Positions 49,067 through 57,334 of a stretch of 57,348 nt of DNA are shown here, in pieces. Made by a program: the position numbers and the translations under genes. A model generated the notes under the pieces. It was not told the DNA's origin, did no database searches, and saw only the letters and a program-made list of their open reading frames with translations. The stretch comes from Terriglobia bacterium (lineage in GTDB: Bacteria > Acidobacteriota > Terriglobia > Bryobacterales > Bryobacteraceae): positions 1 to 57,348 of the forward strand of contig JANYDS010000014.1 of the NCBI GenBank assembly GCA_025363475.1, given 5' to 3'. Within the stretch, counting starts at the first letter, position 1. Each line of letters begins with the position of its first letter.

Positions 49067-50005
49067 TTACGGCTGGCAGCGGGCGGCTTTGTTGGAAGGG
49101 TCCGCCGCAGTCCCGCCCGGCTTGTCGCGATAAACCTCATGGCAATGCAGGCATGAGTCGGACAACTGGTTACTTGAATCACTGACCGCCTCCTGACTGC
49201 GCGTTTGCGCCGCCGCATAAGCCGCCCGCCCTGCCTGCGCCATCTCCTGCGTGAACCGGATCCAGTCGGGCCTGTTGACCGGCACAAGCCGGCCGTTTTC
49301 GCAGCGGCGACCAGGCGTCAGCATCAGCGGAGCCGAATCAGCCACCGCAATCGCCGCATAATCCACAATCTCCCAACCCTTGTAAATGCCCGCGCCCCAA
49401 TCCACCCAGGAGAAGGATTGCGAAGCTCCCTGACCCACCGCGCCCTTGGCAACCGGCAGGCCCGGATCGTTCGTCTGCACATTGAAAATCATGTTCGAAC
49501 TGGGAAACATGATACCCCTCATAACCTGTGCCAGATTCCCTGCGGGAGGCAGCACTACCGCGCGCCTGCCCGGCAAAATAACCGTGCTGAGTATCTTCTC
49601 GTCATAAGCCAGATCAGCAGTGCCCGCCGGGATACGGTCCGCACGAAGAAGATGCGCCACCAGATCAACAACCTGCGGCAGCGTGAGCTTACCGGAGTCA
49701 TCCGGAGGCATCGTGTTGCGGATCTTGCTCGCCAGTTGCGAGAGCGGTTTACCGCCCCACGCGGCAGCGAATGTCGTGCCGGTGAGCGGCGGTGCGAGGC
49801 CCCCACCCATAGATGCACCGTGGCACGGCGCGCACCGGCTTTGATAAAGCTGCCGGCCGCGTTCTGCCTGCACTTCGCTGTATAAGCCCCTGCCCGGTAC
49901 CTGCTGGGCAATTAACGGAACCGAGAGCGCGAAGACCGCAGCACCCGCCATCAAAGCGTAAGATTTTCCGAGCGGGAACAAGTAGCGGTTGAAGAGGCTG
50001 GGCAT
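49067..50005 (-). CDS. Exported cytochrome c with two haem-binding sites
   Basis: The 312-residue protein opens with a hydrophobic signal/anchor (residues 12-33). A class I cytochrome c domain follows with CAPCH (Cys58, Cys61, His62) and a distal Met candidate in NTMPPDDSGKL, then VDLVAHLLR. A 130-residue middle region (VLPPAGNLAQVMRGIMFPSS onwards) has no haem site but a hydrophobic MFPSSNMIF segment. A second site, CLHCH (Cys285, Cys288, His289), lies close to the C-terminus after a four-helix-like stretch, reminiscent of cytochrome c' types. It probably carries electrons in the periplasm; the partner is unknown. It runs 9 bp behind the pseudouridine synthase gene. Confidence 0.82.
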   Translation of the reverse strand: MPSLFNRYLFPLGKSYALMAGAAVFALSVPLIAQQVPGRGLYSEVQAERGRQLYQSRCAPCHGASMGGGLAPPLTGTTFAAAWGGKPLSQLASKIRNTMPPDDSGKLTLPQVVDLVAHLLRADRIPAGTADLAYDEKILSTVILPGRRAVVLPPAGNLAQVMRGIMFPSSNMIFNVQTNDPGLPVAKGAVGQGASQSFSWVDWGAGIYKGWEIVDYAAIAVADSAPLMLTPGRRCENGRLVPVNRPDWIRFTQEMAQAGRAAYAAAQTRSQEAVSDSSNQLSDSCLHCHEVYRDKPGGTAADPSNKAARCQP

Positions 50006-50014
50006 GGTCGTATC

Positions 50015-50707
50015 TTATCGAATTTTTTCGAGTTCCCTCTCCGTTAAATGCCGCCACCTTCCCGACTCCAGCCCCTCGATCCCAACTGTCCCGATCTGAG
50101 GCCTCACCAGTGCCACAACCTGACTCCCCACAGCCTCAATCATCCGGCGAACCTGCCGGTTCCGACCCTCACTAATCACTATTTCCACCAACCCCTCAAC
50201 CCGCCGGACCAGAGCGGGACGAGTCGGCCCGTCACTCAACTCGACCCCCGCACGCAGCGCATCCAAAGCCGCATCACTCAATGGATCCGCACACTCCACC
50301 AGATAAGTCTTCGCCACCTTATGATCCGGATTCGTCATGCGCTCTGCAAACTGCGTATCATTCGTCAGGATCAGCAACCCGCTCGTCTCCAGATCCAGTC
50401 GCCCCACCGGCGAGACAAACGTATTCACCTCGCGGATCAAATCATAAACCGTGGGCCGCCCCTCGGGGTCCTTAAAAGTGGTTATATAACCCACCGGTTT
50501 ATGCAGAAGAATATAGATCTTCTCCCGCACTTCAAGCGGCTTGCCATCAAACAAAATCCGGTCTTTTTCAAAATCAATCCACTCATCCGGATTCTCTACA
50601 ACACGCCCGTTCACGCTCACCCGACGCGCATGAATCCAGCTGCGCGCCTGCGTACGGGACCCCAGCCCCGCCTTGGAAATCACCCGCTCCAGAGTCTTGG
50701 TCTTCAG
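50015..50707 (-). CDS. RsuA/RluB-family pseudouridine synthase, probable CTG start
   Basis: The enzyme isomerises uridine in rRNA (RluB/RluE/RsuA group). An S4 RNA-binding domain spans roughly residues 5-60 (ERVISKAGLGSRTQARSWI, RRVSVNGRVV). The catalytic domain has LLHKPVGYITTFKDPEGRPTV, the catalytic Asp in VGRLDLETSGLLIL, and EGRNRQVRRMIEAVG. The first GTG at 50683 would cut into the first S4 helix. A CTG at 50707 restores it (8 more residues, 230 in total), overlaps the upstream stop as CTGA, and has AAAGGTGG 7 nt before it. I therefore extend the gene to 50707; the start needs proof. Confidence 0.85.
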   Translation of the reverse strand: MKTKTLERVISKAGLGSRTQARSWIHARRVSVNGRVVENPDEWIDFEKDRILFDGKPLEVREKIYILLHKPVGYITTFKDPEGRPTVYDLIREVNTFVSPVGRLDLETSGLLILTNDTQFAERMTNPDHKVAKTYLVECADPLSDAALDALRAGVELSDGPTRPALVRRVEGLVEIVISEGRNRQVRRMIEAVGSQVVALVRPQIGTVGIEGLESGRWRHLTERELEKIR

Positions 50708-52836
50708 GGCAGAACCACCTTTGCCAAGCCCGTATTGCCGCCGCTGTCAGTCACGCGCACCACCAGCAAATGTTCTCCCGCCGGCACATTGAGACGAACC
50801 CGAAACTGCTCTTTCTGTGAATCAATAATTCCGTCCACAGGCGCTGCCGGAATCCACGAACCCGCATCCAGAGACCACTCCGCCCGGCGCAACGCAGAAG
50901 CCGCATCCTCAGCCTCAAAGATCAACTCAGTTCGGGAAGCCGCCTGAATCCGCACCACAGGAGCGGTGTTATCAATCAGCACCGGCGGACTTACTAACTC
51001 CGCCTCAGCCGTCATATCGGAAGCAGTAACCCGGAAGTAATAGCGACCATCCGCCAGTGAGTCCCCGTCAATCGTGTAATTCGTATCCCGCAAATCTTTC
51101 TTCAGACTCTTCCACTTAGTCTCGCCGTCGCCCCGGAAATCCAGCTGATACACCAGTTTGTCTCCATCCGGATCATCCGCCATCCACGAAATCAACAACT
51201 GCTGCGCAACAGCCCGTGAAACGGTTTGCGTCGGCATCCCGCTCGTCGCATTTACCGTCGCATCACCCGTATCTGTCACCGTCGTAGCAACGCTGGCCTT
51301 GACACTTACTGCCACCGCCGAGCTGGTAGCAACCACCGAAACCGACCGCACCGCAGGCGCATTATTCTTCGGCAGGTAAGCCGCGCTGATGTTATCGAGA
51401 TAGGACCCTGCCCCGTTCAGCTCAGCCGTGAACTGCAAGTACCGGGCCGCCGGACTCCCGATCTGCCCGTCCGCCGCAACTGCCACCCACTGGTTCCATG
51501 CTCCATCAGGACGCCCGCCATTACCCGACCGCGTCCGCAAGTCCGCCTTGACTGCTGACTTCTGTAACTTACCCCACGTCGAAACACTGCCCGCATCAAA
51601 CACTGGCGATTCGTAACTACCCCGCGCAGCCGTCGGACCCAGACGATATATCCGACCCATATTGCCCGTCGCCGCCATCACACCGTAACGTGTTTGCAGC
51701 AGCCGCAAAACCTGCCCTTCATTCGTCTGTGCCATCAGAGTCAACCTATGATCAGCCGTTAACCGATATATGCGCCCGCTGGTATCCGTGCCAAACCACA
51801 AGCTGCCATCCGGTCCCGGCAGCGCGTCATAAACATTCTCTTCTTTGGAACTCCAAAGTGTCTCCACCGTGCCATCAGCGCGAACCCGGTAAATCGCACT
51901 CTTCTCCGCGCCCGAACCCGCATCTGTGCCGACAACTGGAGCCGTTGTATCCGACGCCGCTGCCGCCGGTTTAGGAGGAATCACAGGCTTGATCTCCGGC
52001 CCCCCCGCCTGCGCCGTAACGGTGATCGACGTCGTCGTTGTAGAGATCACATCCGAAGCAGCCGCAGGTGTCGCCGCCGCCTGCACCTTCTTGGCCAGCG
52101 CCCCGCCCAGGGATACCGCAATAACACTGCCGTCCGCGCCCAAAGCCGCCGCACGAATCTCCGGCAAACCGGAGTCATACAAAACAACAGCCTGGTCTTT
52201 TCCCGTCACGCGAAACAACAAACCATTCGGCTCCGTACCCGCCAGCAAGCGTCCCGTGGAATCGAGTAACAACCCGGTAACATTCGCCTGTCCGGTGGAA
52301 TAGTATTCTCCCCCGCGCCCCGCCCCGGTTACCCGGAAGATCTTCCCGCCATCGCCGGTCCCGGCAAATAAACTCCCGTCGGAACCAACCGCCAGTGACC
52401 AGATGTACTTCACGTGCGGATCAAAATACTCCGAAGCTTTCCCGCCCTCAATCCGATAAATCTTACCGTCTGGCGACGTCGCCGCATACAACACCCCGCG
52501 TGCATCCAGCGCGAGAGCAAACACCTCCGGCTTGTCCGCCGTCCAAAGCAGCGACGAACTCCCATCCGGCGCAATCTTATAGATACGTCCGCGGTGCCCG
52601 GTCGCGGCGTACAGAGTGCCGTCCGCGGCAGCGACGACGCTCCAGATCACCGGCTGTTCAGAACTAAAAACTGACTTAACTTCAGGTGCCAGAGACAACC
52701 GCCCGTCTCGCCCCAGCGCCACACTCTCAAACTTCCCTTTTAGGAAATCTGTGAACGACGACATCTCCCAAAAACCGGTCGTCGAAGCCCCCAGCCACCC
52801 GGCCAAACAAACGCCCAGCAATAAAATTCGCTTCAA
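50704..52836 (-). CDS. Exported beta-propeller protein with C-terminal Ig/fibronectin-like domains
   Basis: This 710-residue protein of unknown role has a signal peptide (KRILLLGVCLAGWLGAS). Propeller-like blades fill residues about 30-235 and 315-410 (VVAAADGTLYAATGHRGRIY, ALALDARGVLYAATSPDGKIY, GSDGSLFAGTGDGGKIFRV, PGPDGSLWFGTDTSGRIYRL). They are split by a low-complexity Ala/Thr/Pro insert near 255-310. The second half has beta-sandwich segments (LLISWMADDPDGDKLVYQLD, GRYYFRVTASDM, EHLLVVRVTDSGGNTG) like fibronectin/cadherin-type domains. The start is TTG at 52836, sharing TTGA with the S55 peptidase stop and preceded by AGAGGT, so the two are translationally coupled. Confidence 0.75.
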   Translation of the reverse strand: MKRILLLGVCLAGWLGASTTGFWEMSSFTDFLKGKFESVALGRDGRLSLAPEVKSVFSSEQPVIWSVVAAADGTLYAATGHRGRIYKIAPDGSSSLLWTADKPEVFALALDARGVLYAATSPDGKIYRIEGGKASEYFDPHVKYIWSLAVGSDGSLFAGTGDGGKIFRVTGAGRGGEYYSTGQANVTGLLLDSTGRLLAGTEPNGLLFRVTGKDQAVVLYDSGLPEIRAAALGADGSVIAVSLGGALAKKVQAAATPAAASDVISTTTTSITVTAQAGGPEIKPVIPPKPAAAASDTTAPVVGTDAGSGAEKSAIYRVRADGTVETLWSSKEENVYDALPGPDGSLWFGTDTSGRIYRLTADHRLTLMAQTNEGQVLRLLQTRYGVMAATGNMGRIYRLGPTAARGSYESPVFDAGSVSTWGKLQKSAVKADLRTRSGNGGRPDGAWNQWVAVAADGQIGSPAARYLQFTAELNGAGSYLDNISAAYLPKNNAPAVRSVSVVATSSAVAVSVKASVATTVTDTGDATVNATSGMPTQTVSRAVAQQLLISWMADDPDGDKLVYQLDFRGDGETKWKSLKKDLRDTNYTIDGDSLADGRYYFRVTASDMTAEAELVSPPVLIDNTAPVVRIQAASRTELIFEAEDAASALRRAEWSLDAGSWIPAAPVDGIIDSQKEQFRVRLNVPAGEHLLVVRVTDSGGNTGLAKVVLP

Positions 52837-54584
52837 GGTTTAACCTCTAACTGCACAGTTTTCGATCCGCTCACCAGCCCGGCCCCCGGCTCAATCACAA
52901 TCTCCGCCAGCCGCGAATTCTTGTTCTGCGAAGCCCCCAAAATGATCGCAACCGAAGGCGGCGGATCAGGCAATTCCTCACCCCCGGCCTGATACGAAGG
53001 CTGCGCCCGCCATACCCGTACATAAGCCTTGTCCCCAGCCCGCAACCGGTTCACCGTGGCGATCAACTGGTCTGCCGAGTGCGGCGTCTCACCTGCCGTC
53101 ACCCGCAGTTCCTGCACTGACGTCTGCGCCCCATCCGCCACTGTAAAGGAAAGCGTCCCAGGGGCGGTCCCCGCAGGCACCACATAGGACGCTGACCGCG
53201 TTACGCCACTCCCGTTCGGACCGTCAAACTGCACCATCAGCTCCACCGTATCCCCCGCCTTCACTTCCCGCCGCGAAAGATAAACCTGACTGATGTTCAG
53301 CTCCTTTTTCGCTTCAAACGCTTCCAGACGCAGCGCCACCCGCTTCACCTTCAAATCATCAAACCCGCCCTGCATCAAATAGGAAAGCGAAACCGCCGTC
53401 GCCAATGCCGCCTGGGCCGCCGTGCCCCCATCGGCAACGTAAATGTTCCGGATCACAACCGGTACCGGCCGGTTCTCAAATTCAATGGAGCCATTGATCA
53501 CGATACTCGCCGAACCCGTAGACCGCTCCGTCGCATCAAGCGCCGAAAATAAAGCCATCTGCAAAAGAAATGGCGACAACCAGGGATCATTCACCATCTG
53601 CATGTGATACGAGTCACCCGCCTTGCCCGCCCGCGCCACACTGATATCAAGCGGCAGCAGCGACGCCCGTTTTCCCAGCGTCCCCGTTACCGCCGCATTG
53701 CGGTCCTGCGAAATGACACCCATCACCTCACGCGCCGAAGAAATCTTGAACGATGTATTGAGATTCGCCAGCAGCGCCATCACTTCACTGCGCGTAAACG
53801 GGAGATTCGCCGGACCGATCCCCAGAAACCGGTGTCCGAAAGCGTAAATTTTATCCCCGTCAATAGCTGTCAGCGTCCCGTCCGCGCCCACACTCATATC
53901 GCCCGTCATCAGCGCCACGCTGATCATTGAACCGGGCTGCAACCGCGCCGGGTCACCCATACGGTCGTCCGGCGACCCGCCTGTCGAAAGCCCCTGCCGC
54001 GGCTCCAGTCCCAGCTTCCGCAGCTCCGGACCAAACTGCTCAACCGCCCCCGCCGTAAACCCGCTCAGCGACAAGGGCGTCCCCACCTCAACCATCCTCG
54101 TATCACCGAAACTGGCCCCGGCCAGCGCACGAATTGGCTGCTGCGCAGGCCCGCCTTCCGCATTCAGCATCTCTTCAATTGGCCGGATCCCCGCAATCGG
54201 ATCTTTTGCGTAAGGGAACGCCATCGCCACCGCTCCGATCAGTTTGCCATCGATATAAACCGGACTCCCGCTCATCCCCTGCATCACGCCCGTATGTTCC
54301 AGCGGGCCACCCGATAACCGCGCCAGAATCAGCGACTGTTTCGGCCCGGTATTTTCCAGAATTCCGAGGATTTCCGCCTGGAATTCCTCCACCCGGTCGC
54401 CGTTAAACACCGTCTTCCCGATCCCGCGCATTCCCGCCCGCAGATCTTTTAGCGGGAATATCACCAGAGCCGCGTTCGCCATGGAAACCCCCGCCAGCAC
54501 CGCACCCAAAACAGCCAGTACCCGCCCGGCGCGCCAAATTGTCATCATTGTCATAGAGCCAGGACCAGCCGAAACCGGTTTCAT
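52833..54584 (-). CDS. Exported SpoIVB-like (peptidase S55) protein with permuted motif order
   Basis: The 583-residue protein has a signal sequence (WRAGRVLAVLGAVLAGVSMANA). Residues 42-140 match the C-terminal part of the SpoIVB peptidase: KDLRAGMRGIGKTVFNGDRV, TGVMQGMSGSPVYIDGKLIG with nucleophile-type Ser105, then AGIRPIEEML. The segment with the catalytic-type His comes later: GTLTAIDGDKIYAFGHRFLG (His251). In B. subtilis SpoIVB, as I recall, the GH segment precedes GMSGSP. The residues where SpoIVB has its Asp look unconserved here. Residues 400-583 are beta-rich accessory domains. In spore formers SpoIVB triggers sigma-K; this genome type does not sporulate, so another periplasmic role is likely. 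It is divergent from the exosortase over 20 bp. Confidence 0.8.
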   Translation of the reverse strand: MKPVSAGPGSMTMMTIWRAGRVLAVLGAVLAGVSMANAALVIFPLKDLRAGMRGIGKTVFNGDRVEEFQAEILGILENTGPKQSLILARLSGGPLEHTGVMQGMSGSPVYIDGKLIGAVAMAFPYAKDPIAGIRPIEEMLNAEGGPAQQPIRALAGASFGDTRMVEVGTPLSLSGFTAGAVEQFGPELRKLGLEPRQGLSTGGSPDDRMGDPARLQPGSMISVALMTGDMSVGADGTLTAIDGDKIYAFGHRFLGIGPANLPFTRSEVMALLANLNTSFKISSAREVMGVISQDRNAAVTGTLGKRASLLPLDISVARAGKAGDSYHMQMVNDPWLSPFLLQMALFSALDATERSTGSASIVINGSIEFENRPVPVVIRNIYVADGGTAAQAALATAVSLSYLMQGGFDDLKVKRVALRLEAFEAKKELNISQVYLSRREVKAGDTVELMVQFDGPNGSGVTRSASYVVPAGTAPGTLSFTVADGAQTSVQELRVTAGETPHSADQLIATVNRLRAGDKAYVRVWRAQPSYQAGGEELPDPPPSVAIILGASQNKNSRLAEIVIEPGAGLVSGSKTVQLEVKP

Positions 54585-54604
54585 AGATGATATCCTGACG
54601 TCTG

Positions 54605-55486
54605 ATGACCCCTGCCCTCACCGGGCCCCCGCGCTTAAGCGGGAATGCCGCTTCTTTTTCGTGGATAACGATCGCCTGGGTCTCAGCCCTGATCCTCGCC
54701 TGTTACGGCCCCATCCTGGTGGCGCTCGTCCGCATCTGGAATGGCGACCCCGACATGGGCCACGGCTTCTTCGTCCCCGTCATCGCCGCCTACATCGCCT
54801 GGCAGAAACGCGAAGAACTGACAGGCGTCGATGCAAAACCCAACTGGTGGGGTCTGGCCCTGCTCTTTTGGGGCGCGTTTCAGCTCTATGTAGCTACCCT
54901 CGGCGCAGAGCTTTTCCTGGCTCGCACGTCGCTCGTTTTTTCCATCTTCGGCGCGGTCCTGCTGCTGGGCGGCACGGCTTATTTGCGTATATTTTTCTTC
55001 CCGCTCTTCCTGCTTTTCTTCATGGTGCCGATCCCGGCCATCATCTATAACCAGATCACTTTCCCGCTCCAGTTGATCGCCAGCCAGTGGGCCGAATACA
55101 CCATAACCCTGCTGCAAATCCCCATCATCCGGGAAGGCAACGTCCTCGAACTCGCGCAGCAGAAACTGAATGTTGTGGAAGCCTGCAGCGGAATCCGCTC
55201 GCTGCTCACCCTGACGTTCCTCTCGCTCGTGTATGGCTACTTTTTTGAGAAGCGGGGCTGGGTCCGCGTCGTTCTGTTCTTCTCCACGATTCCGATTGCC
55301 ATCGTCGCCAACGCGGGCCGTGTCACCATGACCGGCGTCATGTCGCAAATCAATCCTGAACTCGCTGAAGGCCTCTTCCACGAAGCTGAAGGCTGGGTCA
55401 TCTTCATGGTAGCGCTGGTCTTCCTTCTCGCGTTCCACCAGGTCATCATCCGAACCGGCAATCTAATGAAAAAGAAGGCGGCATGA
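54605..55486 (+). CDS. Exosortase (EpsH/Xrt family)
   Basis: This is a 293-residue polytopic inner-membrane cysteine transpeptidase-like enzyme that processes C-terminal sorting tags of exported proteins. The catalytic triad is in the expected order and context: Cys194 in VEACSGIRSL, Arg239 in NAGRVTMTG, and His259 in GLFHEAEGW. An early MGHGFFVPVIAAYIAW segment is also typical. The ATG at 54605 lies only 20 bp from the divergent S55 gene, which leaves little room for two promoters. Its stop shares ATGA with the EpsI-like gene. No PEP-CTERM-type tagged substrate was recognised in the window. Confidence 0.93.
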   Translation: MTPALTGPPRLSGNAASFSWITIAWVSALILACYGPILVALVRIWNGDPDMGHGFFVPVIAAYIAWQKREELTGVDAKPNWWGLALLFWGAFQLYVATLGAELFLARTSLVFSIFGAVLLLGGTAYLRIFFFPLFLLFFMVPIPAIIYNQITFPLQLIASQWAEYTITLLQIPIIREGNVLELAQQKLNVVEACSGIRSLLTLTFLSLVYGYFFEKRGWVRVVLFFSTIPIAIVANAGRVTMTGVMSQINPELAEGLFHEAEGWVIFMVALVFLLAFHQVIIRTGNLMKKKAA

Positions 55487-56127
55487 ATTCACTCATACAA
55501 AGCAAATTTGTCCGGATTCTAACTCTCATCTTCGCCGTCCAGACCGCCCTGTTCTATAGCGCCTCGCGTGGCGAAAGGGCTCCGGTCGCGCCGCCCCTGT
55601 CTGCCTTTCCGTCAGCGGCCGGCAGCTGGACGCTTCAGCAGGAAGGTGTGATCGAACAAGCCGAGCTCGATGTTCTTAAGTCCGACGACATCATGACCCG
55701 CTGGTACACCGGACCCGAGGGCGGCGCCAACCTCTTCATCGCCTATTTCCGCAGCCAGCGCACCGGTCAGTCGCCGCATTCTCCCAAGAACTGCCTGCCC
55801 GGTTCCGGCTGGCAGCCCTCGGAAAGCGGACGTGTCGACATCTCCACTCCAGCAGGGCCTATTCACATTAACCGCTACGTCGTGGCGCGCGGTGATAACC
55901 AAAGCCTGGTTTATTACTGGTATCAATCCCAGGGCCGCGTCATCGCCGACGAGTTCGCCGCCAAGTTCTATCTCATTAACGATTCCATCCGCAAACACCG
56001 CAGCGACACAGCACTGGTGCGCGTCGTAGTCCCTGTAGCCCCCGGCGGCATGGACCGCGCCGAGAAGACCGGCCAGGACTTCGTAAAAACGTTCTACCCT
56101 GTCGTGAAGAATTACCTGCCCCAATAG
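55483..56127 (+). CDS. EpsI-family exosortase-associated protein
   Basis: The 214-residue protein has one N-terminal membrane anchor (FVRILTLIFAVQTALFYSAS) and a periplasmic domain with the EpsI hallmark segment HSPKNCLPGSGWQPSESG near residues 100-115, then INRYVVARGDNQSLVYYWYQSQGRV. In exosortase/EPS loci EpsI works with the exosortase, often as a fused C-terminal domain; here it is a separate gene coupled by ATGA. Its function is presumed accessory to sorting or exopolysaccharide export. Confidence 0.9.
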   Translation: MNSLIQSKFVRILTLIFAVQTALFYSASRGERAPVAPPLSAFPSAAGSWTLQQEGVIEQAELDVLKSDDIMTRWYTGPEGGANLFIAYFRSQRTGQSPHSPKNCLPGSGWQPSESGRVDISTPAGPIHINRYVVARGDNQSLVYYWYQSQGRVIADEFAAKFYLINDSIRKHRSDTALVRVVVPVAPGGMDRAEKTGQDFVKTFYPVVKNYLPQ

Positions 56128-56129
56128 CC

Positions 56130-56240
56130 ATGAAACGGATCTTCAGGATCGCGACCCTCTTAACAGCTGTGTTCCTCACCCTGCCAGCCGTGAGCCGGGC
56201 AGATGAAGCCGCGGACAAAACCGCAATCCAGGCCGTATAA
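56130..56240 (+). pseudogene. 5' fragment of a secreted-protein gene, cut off by transposase sequence
   Basis: An ATG at 56130, 2 bp after the EpsI stop, opens a clear signal peptide (KRIFRIATLLTAVFLTLPAVSRADEAADKTAIQAV) that ends at TAA 56238-56240. IS4-type transposase homology begins in another frame at about 56236. The first 35 codons are therefore the start of the third gene of the exosortase unit, truncated by the element. The rest of the gene is not in the window, so its identity is lost; exosortase neighbours are often TPR or export-related proteins, but that is only a guess. Confidence 0.7.
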
Positions 56241-57334
56241 CGGGGATTCCAGACATAAAGAGGGCGGATTTTCCTGTTGGGACCAGTTTCTGTGCATGAG
56301 TTTTGCTCAACTCACCTACCGTGAAGGCCTGCGCGACATAGAGGCATGCCTGCGTAGCGCGCCCGCGAAGCGATAGCACATGGGAATTCGCGGCCGGGTT
56401 TCCCGCGCCACGCTGGCCGACGCCAACGATCGGCACGATTGGCGCATCTTCGCCGATTTCGCAGGCATTCTCATCGCCCGCGCCCGCGCTCTCTACGCAG
56501 ACGATGCCTTTGGTGAGGAGTTGCGGTTGAGCGCATATGCTCTGGACTCAACGACGATTGATCTTTGTTTGGCGATCTTCCCCTGGGCGAGGTTCAGGCA
56601 GAACAAAGGTGCCGAAAAAATGCACACCCTCCTCGACCTGCGCGGGAACATTCCCAGCTGCGTGTGGATCAGTAATGGCAAGCTGTCCGACGTGAAGATC
56701 CTCGACCAGTTGATTCCCGAAGCCGGGTCCTTCTACGTGATGGATCGAGGCTATGTGGACTTTGCGCGGCTGCGGCGATTCACGACGGCTTCGGCGTTCT
56801 TCGTGACCCGCACCAAAGACAACATTAGGCTCAAGCGCCGTTCTTCCCAAACTGCCGACCCAGCCAACGGAGGGAATCAGCGATCAGACCGTTGTGTTGG
56901 CAACAGATGCTTCGCGGGAGCACTATCCCGGGGCGCTGCGCCGAATTAGATATCACGACGCGGACCAGCAACGCTATCTTGTATTCCTGACCAATAACTT
57001 CGAGGTGTCGAGTTTAACCATCGCGAAGCTGTACAAGGCTCGCTGGCAAGTGGAACTGTTCTTCAAATGGATCAAGCAACACTTGCGAATCAAGGTTTTC
57101 TATGGCACCAGTCCGAACGCCGTCAAGACCAAAATCTGGATCGCCATCACCATTTACGTTCTGATTGCCACGATAAAAAAAGAACTCGCCCTCTCGCCCA
57201 GCCTCTACCAGATTCTCCAGATTGTCAGCGTCAATATTTTCGAGCAAACGCCCATTCTGCAGGCTCTTCAGCCCGGAGAACCCCATAAAAATTCGATGGA
57301 ATTTTCTAACCAGTTGAATCTGTTCAACTTATAG
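56236..57334 (+). pseudogene. Decayed IS4-family DDE transposase
   Basis: Translation from 56236 gives GGFSCWDQFLCMSFAQLTYR, then EGLRDIEACLRSAPAKR, in-frame TAG at 56374-56376, HMGIRGRVSRATLADAND, ALDSTTIDLCL (first Asp), and DRGYVDFARL (second Asp). A frameshift of one base occurs at about 56872 in GGAGGGAATC, then ISDQTVVLATD and YKARWQVELFFKWIKQHL, the IS4 Y(2)R(3)E(6)K signature with the catalytic Glu. The N-terminal 25-35 residues and the left inverted repeat are missing. The stop is at 57332-57334, and the window ends 14 bp later, so the right end cannot be checked. With three lesions the copy should be inactive. Confidence 0.88.

Noticed and set aside
54605-56127. PEP-CTERM substrate gene next to the exosortase
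   Set aside because: No C-terminus in the window shows a tag motif followed by a helix and basic residues.
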